Shown here piece by piece: positions 37,469 through 54,500 of a stretch of DNA of 64,000 bases (position 1 is its first letter; each line of letters starts with the position of its first letter). The notes beneath the pieces were generated by a model. The model was not told where the DNA came from. It did not search any database and saw nothing but the letters and a program-made list of their open reading frames with translations. Origin of the DNA: Clavelina lepadiformis (lineage: Eukaryota > Chordata > Ascidiacea > Aplousobranchia > Clavelinidae); the NCBI RefSeq assembly GCF_947623445.1, contig NC_135244.1, forward strand, positions 15,066,860-15,130,859, in the 5' to 3' direction. Made by a program: the position numbers and the translations under genes.

Positions 37469-39993
37469 ATTGCAAGAATTTTTTCAAGCTACTGAATTAG
37501 AATGAAGAAAAACAAACACCGGCGTTCAAAAAGGTAAACGTTTTTTTCCTTAAGCGGATGTTTACCTTCATGGCGTGACCATTAGCAGGGCACGCGTGAA
37601 AATGCGACTGGTTCTACAGTTTGTATGCAGCAGATTTTACTCGTATGAAATTACATTTTCCATTTTTCAAGCCGGTGGTATGGTGAAATATTTGCCATAG
37701 CCTATAATAATTACAGCGAACTTTGCGTATAGGCCATATATCATACATATAACTAATTACTTAAAAGGTATCAAATAGGATATAATTTCCATTATGTGAT
37801 GAAAAGGGATGACATACCTTGCACCCTGGCAGATATTCAATAAAGAACACTGAGAACACCAACACAAAGCTATGGCGTAACCACCCGAATATTTAGGTTT
37901 GGGGAAGGGGTCGGGTGTGCAGAGCTTATTAATGCAGATGCAGAGCTTATCTGACTTAACTTATGTTATGTTAATTTAATTTACCTATTGAATTATCTGA
38001 CTTTATTGTTGCGTGCGGTTAGAATACTCTAACCTCTTTTCAGCCGAAAGCTTTTAATATTACAACAGATATAGTTTACAAGAAAAGGTTTTTATTGTTG
38101 GTGCTGTACACTTTCTCAATAATACGCATAATCAAAAACATAGTAATACCACTGCTTATAAAATGTCTATTGAGTTGCGAACACCATTACTAGCGTAGTA
38201 AGCTCATCTGACTCTCTCTGTGTCTCTCCGTCTGTCTCTGTCTCTGCTCGCTGGTAGAAGTGCGAGCTTATAAAACGTGAAGCAATGGGAGTAAAAATGC
38301 TCCACAAGAAAAAGGCAGCATTTCAGAACATGTTCAGCGAGGAAAACAATGTGTTGGCAATGGGAGTTACATGCAGTTGAAGTTGACACGTAGATAAATT
38401 ATAATTATCAGTATAAAGTTTAAGAAGCGGGCATTTCCAATAAAGACTTCTTATCAGCACAGCTGCTGGAAACAACCTGGGAACGTACTAAAGGGAGTGT
38501 TCACACGAAGATATTCAGAGTAAGTTTCCAAATATCAAACGACAGTTGAAGTGTTATCAAAAAACAAGTTCATAAACTTCAATCAATAACAAGAAAACAC
38601 TTTTCCAAGAAATGATGTAATGGTATTAAAAATGCCACCCAGGCCGCTACAGGTGAAATACTTTGTAAAGTAACAATTCCACCGTTTTTACGAGACGGGG
38701 TTATAGTCTCTGAGCCACGTTGGTAGCACATTTGAAACGTGAATATGGCGCATCTTGCGTACGACCACAATCTGAGGTAAATATTTCTCAACTAATGGCT
38801 GACAGTGATCAATGGACATCGCCTTATACGCAAGAAATTTAATAAACAATTGTGTGGATTGATGTTCAGTATTTTCTTTTATAAAGTAACCTTATATACT
38901 CCATTGTCACGCGCAATTACGTTTCAACATGTCCCAGTTTTGGTGTCAATACTTTATATAAATTTTAATGATCGTATGTCAATGTCGAAAGACTGGATTA
39001 AAAGATTAGATTAGATTAGAGATTAGAAAGTAGATGTAGGTTAAGTTTAGTTTACTAAGTTAAAAATTTATTTGGGTTAACAAGAAACTGAAAGAATAGC
39101 TTCGAAGGCACGATTTTGTCCGGTGAATTAGTGGCAGCCATCGTTAAAATACAATTCTAGATGCTGAGATGGAGGAGCTGCAATTAATTAGTTATGAATA
39201 TGATTTAACAATTGGTCGTGTTAGGCGGAGTTCAATCAATTGTGTTATGCCAACTTTGTTGCGGAAGCGGGTTTGGATCCCGGTGTGGTCGCGTTGGTGA
39301 AACAGGCTGTTTTACTTGGCAATGGAGGATATTACTTGGCGCGTTAAAGTGGTCGTAAAACGGGGTGGTCGTTAACCTAGATTCCACTGTATATCAGAGA
39401 ATCCTACTTCATTGCCACCACCACATTTGCCATTTCGTATAAATGTTATACAAATTTTTGACCTCATTTTGCATCTCCTATGGCTGTGCCCGGGTTTAGC
39501 CTGGCTACGTCTCTGAACTCAGTGTATATTTTCGGACATAACCACTTTATATTTTCTGCTTAATTTTAAACACGATGCGCATTTGCATACTTTAAGCAAA
39601 CAAATAAACTTTTCACAGATTTAGTCTGGTTTAAAAAATTTAAATGTTATTCCATTAACTGCGTATATTAATTCTAAAATTTTCAGTCTGGCGGTGTGCG
39701 GGCGTGATTTGAAGTTTCATTGCGATGGATACAAAAACAGCAATTAAATTAGATTAAAATCACAATACTTGTTTGTACAGGAATTGTTATTTTACCACGT
39801 CATAACATGTTAACTGCGGTAACATTTGTCGACAAATCGTAGCCTACGGCTATCTAACTGATGTATATCTAGGTTTAAATCAATTTCATGAAGCTTTGGA
39901 AAAATAAGGCTTAACCAAGTAAACTTATCGCATCCTTACTCGAGAAAACTAGCCTAGCCTATATTCCCAATAAATGTCTACTTTAGCCTAGAA
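37469..39993. other. Gene-free gap upstream of the complete lectin gene
   Basis: Lectin promoter side at its left end. A pyrimidine-rich patch (ctctctgtgtctctccgtct) lies at 38209-38245. A partial CACTATTTCACC-family copy lies near 39030-39140, followed by a right end resembling pogo-type termini (gattccactg) near 39380. No gene seen. Confidence 0.45.
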
Positions 39994-40340
39994 CAGCGTG
40001 GTCCAACTTCTTTACATCGCGGGCCAAAATCAGAAAATTTTTTTTTCTTGCGGGCCAATGTTTTTAAATTAGAACTGAAGAAATGTGAAATTACAACTGA
40101 AGAACAATGTGACATTGATATTAGAACTGAAATTAGAACCGAAAAAAGTTCTCTTGTTTCATTAAAACTGAAATTAGAATAGTTCAAAATTTAGCTATTA
40201 AATGCTGATCAATGTGACATCTGCGGTCGAGGTTCTTCCTCGACAATAGCGACTATCAAAGCTGACTATCAGTTCGCGGGCCAAAAAATTGGTGCTCGCG
40301 GGCCAACTTTGGCCCGCGGGCCTGCAGTTGGACCACGCTG
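39994..40340. mobile_element. hAT MITE
   Basis: Termini CAGCGTGGTCCAACTT / AGTTGGACCACGCTG, GGGCC words at both ends, and perfect 8-bp duplication gcctagaa (39986-39993, 40341-40348). 347 bp. Confidence 0.95.
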
Positions 40341-41520
40341 GCCTAGAACAACTATACTAACAACTTTCCGCGTATATTCAGGAGCCACATAGCTAATATA
40401 GACTACTATGCTGTTCGTACAAAGAACACGAATATATAGGCTATTATTTATTTGTAAGCAGTTCGTGCGTATAGTTTTGTTCGGCAAGTTTTATATCAAT
40501 TCTTTCCACGAGTTACAAACATTTTGTTTGTAATGTTTTTAATGACAAAATCTTCTCTAGCGTAAGTTCTGCCATACTATTCAAAGGAATTTTTTTTATT
40601 GAAACGATCTTAAACAAAAACCATTCCTACCTTATTGTATGCTCGCATTTGTGGCAAAAGTAGGCTGTAGCCCACAGATTTGTTGGTATTCGTGGTGCTT
40701 TCAAAGTTTACATATGATAATGGTTAGTTTCGATGCACAATATTAAACGCCTTGATTGCAGTGCCCTATTCTACTAGGGCGACTAGGCACTAGTTATAAG
40801 TCAGTAACTCCATGGTTTGACAAGATTAGCCTATAGTAACATACAGGCTAGAAGAATTGTAGCATTCACCACCCTGTCCGCTAGATAACGGCAGGACACC
40901 ACGATTATTTACCCAAAGAACCATTGTTTTTTCTCTTTATTCCTTGTACGCATTTGGAGTCAATCATCTTTCAGACAAAGAGGCTTACAGACGCTCCTTT
41001 GAGACGTCTCTCCGCGTTAAGTTATGCTTGTGCTTCACCACATGTAATTTGCCAATAAAATGATATCAGGTTCAGGAACAGCTCAACAGCATATATATAT
41101 ATAGCGTAATGTTTTCGTTGCGCTATAGAATTATAGGCTACGTTAAAAATATAAAATGTCCCAAAGATGGTTATCCGAAGAAGTATATTTTCTCGTAAAG
41201 TTATAGTTGAACAATATCTGCTAAAACCCTCACGTTTCTTCGATTCTTTTATAATTGAAAAATAAAATTCAGAAACTCAATTTTTGATACGTTTTCTCAA
41301 CCACTCAAGCTTTTCGTCTAATATGATCGGGTTTGGGTGCCTAAGCACTTATGGCAAAACTTTAACCACGATTGGTTTTAAGCGCTTGTAAATTTTTACG
41401 CAGATTTGGGCGAATTGAAGAACATTTTCGGAAAATTCTCAAATATTTAGACAAATATAAGACATCCATACGAATCTTTGTAAATTTCATTTGTACCGAA
41501 GACCACAGTAGGCCTATAGC

Positions 41521-41843
41521 CAGGGTTGCCATCGGTCTGGACTCAAAAATAAGGACGAACAGGAAGCAAAAGAAGAATACTAGCTTAAGCAGTGCACAAC
41601 AGGAGAAGGCAAGAAATGTTTCAAAAATGAAAAAACGAGATACTATTTGCATGTTCTCAATTTTTGTATCTCTTTAGTACAAAATGCGCAAAATACGAAC
41701 CCTCTGCCCTAAAAATAAGACGAAAACAAGGACGCAAGTTAAAATAAAGACATTTCTGAGAAAAAAGGACAAAATTATTTTCTAAGACACGGACCTTCAA
41801 AATAAGGACAAATCTTAGAAATAAGGACGGTATGGCAACCCTG
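41521..41843. mobile_element. hAT MITE with AAGGAC words
   Basis: Termini CAGGGTTGCCATCGGTC / inverse CAGGGTTGCCATACCGTC with perfect 8-bp duplication cctatagc (41513-41520, 41844-41851). Open frames of about 100 codons on both strands overlap it and are not genes. Confidence 0.95.
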
Positions 41844-42484
41844 CCTATAGCACAATGACAATAACGAAACTTCGTGTTCGTAAGAAAAGGAGAAGAGCAT
41901 AGTAGGGTATGAGGCCCCAGGTTACAAATTCTCTGGATCTGGCATTCGCCAAGGATTTATTAACAAATCATTCTGCTAAGTCATGTGTCGGATATTATGT
42001 CACAACGGAAGAAAAAAATGTTACAACGATGGCTTTCTTACCGCTCTGCCACATGAGTCTCCAACATCCGTTTATTTTTTAGGGCATGTTACCCCAGGCT
42101 CCTTATATAAATTAAAATTAAAATTGTTAAGTAACATGCGACCTCGTGACATTATATATCTTGTCTTCCATCATCCAACCACGAAACTATGGCTGTACAA
42201 AAATTCTGTTGTGAAGTGAAACGTGATGTTGATGTTTCTCATCTCTTGCACTGAGCATGCGGACTGATAGTTACCCTTGCTTGTTACCTGTTCGTCTGCA
42301 GTTGATTTGGTGGTGGTGGTGGTGGTGTTGGTATCAAATGATAATTTTTGTCCTCGCACTGAGGAAGGTTGTTACACGACTTAAACTCGGCAATGATTCG
42401 GCTACACGTTGCTCAAACCCGGTCACCGAACTATAGGCGTACCCTTGGTGCAAATTTCGATAGACGCATACGTTTTTTATTTGT

Positions 42485-42850
42485 CTGCCACTAGCCTATT
42501 TCACCGGAAAAAATTCGTACGTTTAAAGCTATAAATGTTACCCTAGCATAAATGCCACAACATAGTAACCAAAACCAACCCTAAATCTACCTTGTTAAAC
42601 TAAACCTGGGTCAAGTATATACACTATGCAAGTGCACAAATACAGGATGCCTTTGTATGGTAGACCCCAGCTACTCTAATTGTGACGTTATCTGGTTGTT
42701 TATTTTTATAGCCTACTAGACTCCTAAATCTAACTTTAATTAAACTCTAAATAGCTTAAATCGGCTCTTTGCATACCCATTCTCTTAACCTACCTGCCTA
42801 TCTATGACAACAGACTGTGTGAACTGAATACAGTAAAATAGGCACTCTCC
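42485..42850 (+). mobile_element. Dispersed MITE-like repeat, CACTATTTCACC family
   Basis: Begins near gccactagcctatttcaccgg, contains aaatgccacaacatagtaacc and aaccctaaatctaccttg, and ends near gtaaaataggcact. Same order of words as 43126-43370. Confidence 0.6.
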
Positions 42851-43125
42851 AAATTAAATGCTGATGCTTACAGTTTGCATCCTATTTCGTATCTATCTTT
42901 TATTTCTTTTCATTTTAAAAAGTATTGGAGTTTTAAAGTAATAAAAGGTATTAGGCCTATTTCGTTCAAAGCTGTATTTATGGGGATTGAGTGAAACAAT
43001 TTAATTTTATGAAAACGATAATTAAGCTTATTTTGCTTGGCGTGTGTTCACTCGATCTGTTCTCGTAGATAGGATCATTTACCATTGCTGTGTTTGATGT
43101 CCGCATGAAAATATTTCAATTATGG

Positions 43126-43370
43126 CTGCCACTATTTCATCGGAATAAATCTTTGTTTAAAGCTATTTAGTGGTTTCTTGTTAACCTAACTTAAATGTTA
43201 TAACATAGCAACCTAAACCTAATCTAGATCTTCCTTGTAATATAAATCTAATTTCAGTTAAAATCTAAATTGCTTAAATCGATTTTTTGCATAACCATTC
43301 TTCTAACCAATTGCGCCTATCCTAACAACAGGCTGCGTGACCTACATATGGAGAAATAGTCACTTTCATC
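43126..43370 (+). mobile_element. Dispersed MITE-like repeat, CACTATTTCACC family
   Basis: From ggctgccactatttcatcgg to gagaaatagtcactttc, with interior acttaaatgttataacatag and aacctaatctagatcttcc. Clean match in order and length to 58868-59096. Confidence 0.7.
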
Positions 43371-44429
43371 AATTGCGTCAAGCAGTTTTAGTCGTCAACT
43401 ATGGACTGGATGGTCATATTCGAAAAATATTGTTGTGCTAATTTTCCAAACAAAAAAAAATTACGACTTACGCATATTCGAAATTCTCTAAGTTTTGTAT
43501 GAAGAAGCATTTACACATTTCGTTTATCGAATCTAAGCAATCGGTAACAATGTTACGATTACGGTTTTACGTCGTTTGAAGGTAACATTGAGAGTCATTT
43601 TTGCAATTACTGATCCGCAAATCTTGACATGCTCTGCTTTGAGCATGAGGTTAAGTTACTTACGTGACTTTATGATGGAACGTGAAGACATAACATGACG
43701 TCATGATACCCGAATTATTTCCTAAGCTGGCGCCAATGCTCTGAGCACCATAACTGTTTCAGCTAATGCTGATAAAATTTTGTAACGATTTTTTTTACGC
43801 TAAAACAACGCAATATCTAATAGTTATAAAATAATTGTGATTCGAAATGAATTTCTGATAAGAAACGAGATGTGTGCTTGCATTTACGCATATGACACAA
43901 AGGCGCACATTAGCAGACCTGAGCAATAGAGCACTGCAGTTTTAATTATGTTTGCACTCATGTAGAAGTCATAGCAATAGCTTTGGGTGAAAATTTGCCC
44001 CCAAAATATTTGAATTATACCACAATAAAAACAGTATTATCTCTTATTTTGTTACCAACCCCCTTTGATTATTTCTGGTTGCGCCACTAGCTGTATGGCA
44101 TGAGACAGAAAAAGAGATCTGCTCACAGACTACCCTACCAGGCGCATGTTGCTGCGGATTAATGAAAACATGTACCAGGGCACTGAAGATGTGAAAGAAC
44201 AAAATGCTTTTTTTGGGCCTATATGTACACCTGAATAAATGATAACGTTTTGTATACATTATTTTACAGTTCAATTCAACTTCATAACTTGCTTTATTGC
44301 GATGTTTTTCCTTGTATTTTTGTACGTTTTCTCTTGATTGATAGGCGTACTTTTGTTTAATTTGCTTATTTTGGTCTTGTTTTTTTTTAGATTTGCTTGA
44401 TTGTTTTAATCAAATGATATGGCATCATT

Positions 44430-44768
44430 GACCGCGATACTACAGTGCTATAATGCTGAATTAGTGTACCGCGATACTTTTTAAAGTGATTACTTCTCAC
44501 TTTTGAGAAGTATATTTCTCAAAACTTCATTTTAGTTAAACCTTAATATCAAATTTAGCGTTTTTTTTTTAATCTACAAATATCTAATAAACTCATATGA
44601 GTTCATATCTTTTTTGACTGACCCCTGTACAAAAAATACCGGCACTGGCAAAGTAACAAACTAGTTTTTTGAAATAGTACCGAATGCTGGAGCCATTAGT
44701 ACACTTTTTGATATAAGTACTGATGCCGTTACTGACGGTACTTTCGAAATACCGACTGCCCACCTCTG
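44430..44768. mobile_element. Decayed inverted copy of the GGTAC-type hAT element
   Basis: Right end ggtactttcgaaataccgac followed by tgcccacctctg is the inverse of the left end at 32512. The left part (accgcgatactacagtgc) matches the inverse of its right end. Confidence 0.65.
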
Positions 44769-45334
44769 GTTAGCATATGTACTTGGCCATTGCTAATTCC
44801 GAGGTGTGCGTCATTTTATGAAATCATATTTTCTGACTGCATTAAGCAAACCCTAGTGGATGTTGTGGAGGTGTCGTATCGTGGCGATTGCAATGTCAAT
44901 GTCTGTATTACAATTAATAGATCCAGGTAAGAAACTTAACAGATGTATACTGAGTAATGATGTATAGCTCTCATGCTAGGTAGTTGTCGACCTTGTTTAG
45001 TGGCAACAGTGAACAAATTTTTTAAATTATCAGTGCAAACAAATAATTGAACAGTGTGCAATGTCTGAATTAGCTCCCAAACAGATGCTTGTGTGGTGTG
45101 GTGAGGAGGCATCACTGAGTGGGGTAATCTCATAATAAACAGTTGTAAATTCTACACAAATTGTAAATTCTTGTTTCTTTCAGTTTATGTTTTTGTTGAA
45201 AATACCAGCTTGTGTGAATTTTTTTTTCTGGCATTGAGGTAATTTTGCATTACTGTTTGTCCGAGGAATAATACTGTAGTTATGTTTAGACGAATGAATG
45301 TATACAATATCTTTTATCACTAAAAAGTTGGGTT

Positions 45335-49430
<4,096 letters not shown>

Positions 49431-49806
49431 CTTTCGTGCATGTTAGCCAGTCAAACTGAAATGAAATTCAAGACCTGTGAAATATATAAATTGTAATCAG
49501 TTATTGTGTTTGAATGCACCAAGCTGACCTTTTGCTTTTTTGTAGTTGGCGTCACTTTCGTTTATGCAGGTTTGTGTGAAACTGAAAAAACAATCTTCAG
49601 TTTATAAAAATTCCCATCGTTTTTTTAATTTACTTGAGAACACATTTGTTTATCGTGGGTTTTAGTATAACTTATTTTTAAACTGGCTTCCATGTTTTAC
49701 CTGGATGAATTTAGTTTGCAAAAGAAAGTGTTTTTGTGCATCATTTCATTAAGCCTGTACAGTATTTTGATCATAAAAACATGTCCACATTGAAAGTTGC
49801 AACTTG

Positions 49807-49812
49807 AATAAA
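49807..49812 (+). promoter_or_regulatory. METAP2 polyadenylation signal
   Basis: AATAAA 377 nt past the METAP2 stop codon, followed by a T-rich run at about 49837-49846 that could serve as downstream element. Seen directly; use is inferred. Confidence 0.55.
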
Positions 49813-49981
49813 GTTTCTGGTATAATGTTTTGTGCTGTTTTTTTTCACAGGACATGTTTATAATTTTGAAATAATAAGGATAGAAAACTACCGATTTATG
49901 AGCAAACGTTCGCACAACCATTAACATATGACGAATACATGTCAACAAATTAAATACGTTCCTGACTCGTTCAGTATTAAT

Positions 49982-50405
49982 TAGGGATGGGCCGATACGA
50001 ACCCAAACCCGAATAGATTCGCCGAATATCGCCTTTATGGAATATTCGGGCGAACACGAATACCAACAATGGCGAATCCTAATACAATATTACTTATAAA
50101 TTTACTGACTTTCGTAAAAAATGATGATCTAGTTTCCCGACAAAGCTGAACTAGAGTCAGCAGTACTTATAATGAAGGTCGTTTTCCTAACGATTTTGCT
50201 TTTTCAATCGTTTTTTAAACACTATTTTTCGAAAGAAAGCGATTTGTTTATCGATTACATCATGTTACAAGCAAGACTTGACAAGTTTTGGATGAAATTT
50301 TATTGTTTGGTTCTAATACGAATAGATTCGGGATTCGTTCATGTCAACCTTCATGATATTCGGGTTGGCACGAACCAGAATAATCTTCCTCGTGGCACAT
50401 CCCTA
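49982..50405. mobile_element. hAT-like MITE with TAGGGATG termini
   Basis: Ends TAGGGATGGGCC / inverse TAGGGATGTGCC with a 6/8 duplication gtattaat / gcatttat. Interior has many CGAATA and ATTCGGG words. A decayed relative lies at 58501-58817. Confidence 0.75.
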
Positions 50406-51506
50406 GCATTTATGTACGTTGCTCTAAATTTGATTTTATTGTTAGGGTTATATACCCTATGGTTATTTGATAAATCACAGCACAAAGTAAATGCAATCTA
50501 CTTGGCTGTTACGACTTAATTGCGCACTCTCGCGAGTCGCGACCCTTTAAGTTTATTTCTTGAGAACTTTCAACTGTGAACCAGTAATAAACAGTGGTCA
50601 CAACCACCAACTTAGAACTTGTATTTCTTATTTGGGGAATACCCGAAAACAAATCGTTTGTGAGAATAAAGATTGCATTTTCTTAATGTCAAGCTGACAA
50701 CATAATTGACGTTTGGGTTGTTTTTGCGAAATGTAAAATTAATGATTAAGTTTACAAGCACTAGTTTGTTTTAAGAAAGAGACGAATTCTTGTAAGGCCA
50801 TTTTTGAAAAAAAATTGTGTTAAGAAAAACGTGGTTGTTAATTCGGACACCAATGAGCAGAATATTGTGAAAGAGCGACCAGCTGTTTCGCTTGCATCAT
50901 TTAACTTTTTTAATCGATTTTGTGACTAGGAAACAGTTTTTCCGTAAACAAAATAGCCTAAATATCCTTAATGCCGGAAGAAAGGACTTTTAAGCAAAAG
51001 TTAATAAAAATATGGTGTTACGTCACTGGGCAATCGGGGCTGAGGTTGTAGGCCTACCAGCTGGTGCACCATATCACTGCAAATGCATTGTTTCAGTACC
51101 AAGTAGCCTAAAAATGAATTAACGTGTACGTCGTATCTGTACAATAATTTAATATGAATAAAATTAAACATAGTCGCTAGACTCGCTGTGCGTAGTGATG
51201 CCGAGAACACTGAATGAAGTTGCGTTTTTTAAGTATTGCCTACAAATTTACGTCTACAATACTCTACATATCATTTAACGTGATACGATATTGGATGGTA
51301 CTGGTATACGCTAGGCTAAGTCAACACTGTTGGTGGCGGTACCTACAGACCTGTAATGACGTTTACACATTTCGTGTGTCTGCTTGTATCAGTTAGTTTA
51401 GACCGACAGATTTTGGCTGCATAGTGTGAGTTACATCATATATGATATACAAGTTCTATTCATCAGGTCTGAGGTACATGCAACGAGCATCAGCTGTAAG
51501 TTAATA

Positions 51507-54500
51507 ATGGCTGATAATGTTCTCATTTCTCGACCGACTTATAGTAAGAAGATTTTTGGTGATACTTTTGACACAGTTGAACGGGACAAGCGTTTAACAT
51601 ATCGATTGCGTAGGTGGGGAAGGCAGCAGTTGCAATGTTCCAGAACTAGGTAGTTTATGAAATTATTGGTTGATTTGTTTTAAAACCGAAAATTTTATTA
51701 TTAAAGATACTAGCTTTATGAAAATTTTTAATGTTTGTTTACGTATATTTTGTTTTCATATCGTTATTTAACTAGAAGATATTGCATAGTTTGAACTTGA
51801 TTAAAAGAAAATAAAGGTATATAAATAGTATATAATATGTTGTTATAGTAGTTGGATAAAGTCAGGGTCTCCAAACTATGGCCCCAAAATCATTTCATTC
51901 AGCTCGTCGCTACCAGTTCAGTTTACCTTGAAGTACAACAGTTTTTGACAAAAACTCGTGTGTGCAAAAATGCAAATTTTGGCGTGATGGTGTGCACTAA
52001 AACCTGAATTCTTTGTTTAACCAGTTTTTCTTATTATAAATTGTGGTGAAGATTAAAAAGTTCAATGTGCACGCTGATGAACCTTGTGCATACAGGTTCC
52101 ACACTTTCCACTATGGCCTCATACCTTTGTGGAGATGTTGTATATACATCATGTAATTTGGTAAAAAGCCTATTGAAGAAGAAACGTGATTAAAACACAA
52201 AGGCTCTCGCATGCCGTTTTTTCGTTTATTGATTGTTTCTGAGCATATTTTTTGTTTTATTATATAACAAGATTAACACCATACATTTTATTCCTTATTG
52301 TCAATGGAAAAAATAAATAATGAAATCTTATGCAATGTAATATCTCATGGCCAAAGTTTTATGCTTGAGTGTTTTGCTTTATACTCACTGTTTAGGTTCT
52401 TGTTGTCCATTTTTACACGTAGTCCGTTTTGAAAACCTGTACACAGGTTAATGGCGTGCCAAATTTTTACATGTGTTTGTGTGGTGTGAGAAAAACATAG
52501 ATTGACTGAAAGCCTGTATGCCACTACGTTTAGTTTAAAGCCAACACCAATGAAGGCAAACCATCAGAGTTGATCCTTTTACTCTTTCAATCCTAATATT
52601 TTGCTTAATTTAGCAAATATCATATATATTAGTTATAATTCTGTGCTAAGTTTAATTAGTTGTAGTGTTTTATTATTGCAGAGATAGCTAGGTATGAGTG
52701 AATAACCTACCGATCTTTCTGCTAACCAATATCCGTTGAAAATTAGTTTCATATTTTTACTGTTAATAAATATGCAGAACTTGTAGTTGCAAACATAAAA
52801 ACTCAAAAGTTAATAAAACATGATGCAACTACAGAAAGCACAAAAAGTTATAAAAATTATGCTGTCAATTATTATTCTAATCTGTGCCATATAACGCAAC
52901 ATCAACAAAAGTATAAATTTATTATATTAAAAAAATTTTGCTAGTTTGTTTTTCTGTTCATTCTATAATATATCATATATGTTTTAACATCAAATATTTT
53001 ACTCCCTAAATTTGTTCTAAGTTTTGCATTATAGTATTTTAAAGGGTTTATTCATTGTTATGATGGTGCAATGACCACCCATTGTCATTCTTGCTATTCT
53101 GCAAGATGATGGTCGTCTTTTTTTCTTGCACATTGTACTTGGCTATATAACATGAAATGCTTTAAATTTTTTCTCCATACCTTTGCCTTAGCATACCAAA
53201 ATTGAATAGACAGTTTATGCAACCTTTGCTTTGTCCTTCTTTCAGTTAGGTGGCTTGCTGTCAGGAAAGTTTTGAGACCCCTGGATTGTGTTTTTAGTTT
53301 GTTTAGGTTATAGATTTGGGTTGATTGAGATCGATATGTCTTAACTTTCCTCACACTTGCCGAAACAATGCTTTATTTTTTCTGTATAGGTTGTGGAATA
53401 TCCTTACAAGTTTGTTTCCTGTGCTCTTTTGGTTACCAAAATATAAACGGAAGTATGTTGTTGGTGATCTTATTGCTGGATGGACAGTTGGAATCATCCG
53501 AATACCACAAGGTTGATTATTTGGGTTAAGTTTGCTTGTTTACATTGAAATAAAATAATGCAATTAAATTGACATTTAGGCTTGTATTAGATACACCCAA
53601 AAATGAATTATTGTTCCTGAAAGAAAATTAGATTGTTTTTGCCAAGGTATGGCTTATGCTCTTCTTGCTGGGGTTCAACCTGTGTATGGATTATACAGTT
53701 GTTTCTTTCCTGTTTTGCTTTGGTTTGTGTTTTCAACGTCTCGTCATACATCAGTGGGTATGAAATGATTTTATGCCAATTAACTGCAACCTAGTATAAA
53801 TGAAATAAAATAGGTTAAATTTTATTATTATTATTTATACTGATTAACATGTAGATTGCAGAAATCACACTGAAAATAATTGAGCTTGTCACCTAGAATT
53901 ATGTGGTTATAAATTAATCGCATATGCATTGTTTGTTGACAGGTACCATGGCTGTTGTTTGTTTGATGATTCAGAACCTAATTTCAGTTCATGTTCATGA
54001 TCAAGAACTTAGTTTGAATGAGGGGAAACTTCTTATTAATGGACAAGAAGTTAACTTAACCACAGTTCCATCGCAATTTATTATAAAAAGTATAATAGCT
54101 TTCATGTTGCTTAATTAACATACATTTGCAATGCTAACTATGCGATGTTGGAGTATGAAGAAAACTTTTTGCAAAAAAGTTTATAAATTTTTTGAAATTA
54201 TATCTCAGATTTAAAGGATGCATAAATTTATTTAATAAAAAAATTTCTTATCACAAAAGTGTTTGATATCCGTCAACTGTTGTGGGAATATTTGCTTTTA
54301 AATGTTTTGTCAAAAAAAAATTTCATTACTTTTTGTTTAGAGTCTGAAGAAGGCACAGTTTTGAACTCCACTTTCTACATGTCTTATTTAACGGACGAAC
54401 AAGAAAAGAAAAAAATTGAAATCGCATGTTCTGCGACATTGTTAGTCGGCATTATACAAGTCAGTATATTTTGTTTACAAAGTTACGCTATATTTTATGC

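Larger units (their letters stand above)
40349..45334. other. Repeat-rich region upstream of METAP2
   Basis: No gene recognised in about 5 kb. Contains the hAT MITE 41521-41843, two CACTATTTCACC-family copies, a (TGG)n run at about 42309-42327 and an inverted GGTAC-type hAT copy near 44430-44768. The METAP2 promoter should lie in the last few hundred bases. Confidence 0.45.
49431..51506. other. METAP2 3' flank and SLC26 5' flank
   Basis: Contains the METAP2 3' UTR and polyadenylation signal, the MITE 49982-50405 and about 1.1 kb upstream of the SLC26 start. The open frame 50172-50519 overlaps the MITE and is not supported as a gene. Confidence 0.5.

Noticed and set aside
41362..41677. About 100-codon open frames on both strands
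   Set aside because: Overlap the hAT MITE 41521-41843 and its AAGGAC repeats; low-complexity and unsupported by splice context.
50172..50519. 115-codon plus-strand open frame with hydrophobic C-terminus
   Set aside because: Most of it lies in the MITE 49982-50405; no start context, splice sites or homologous domain.
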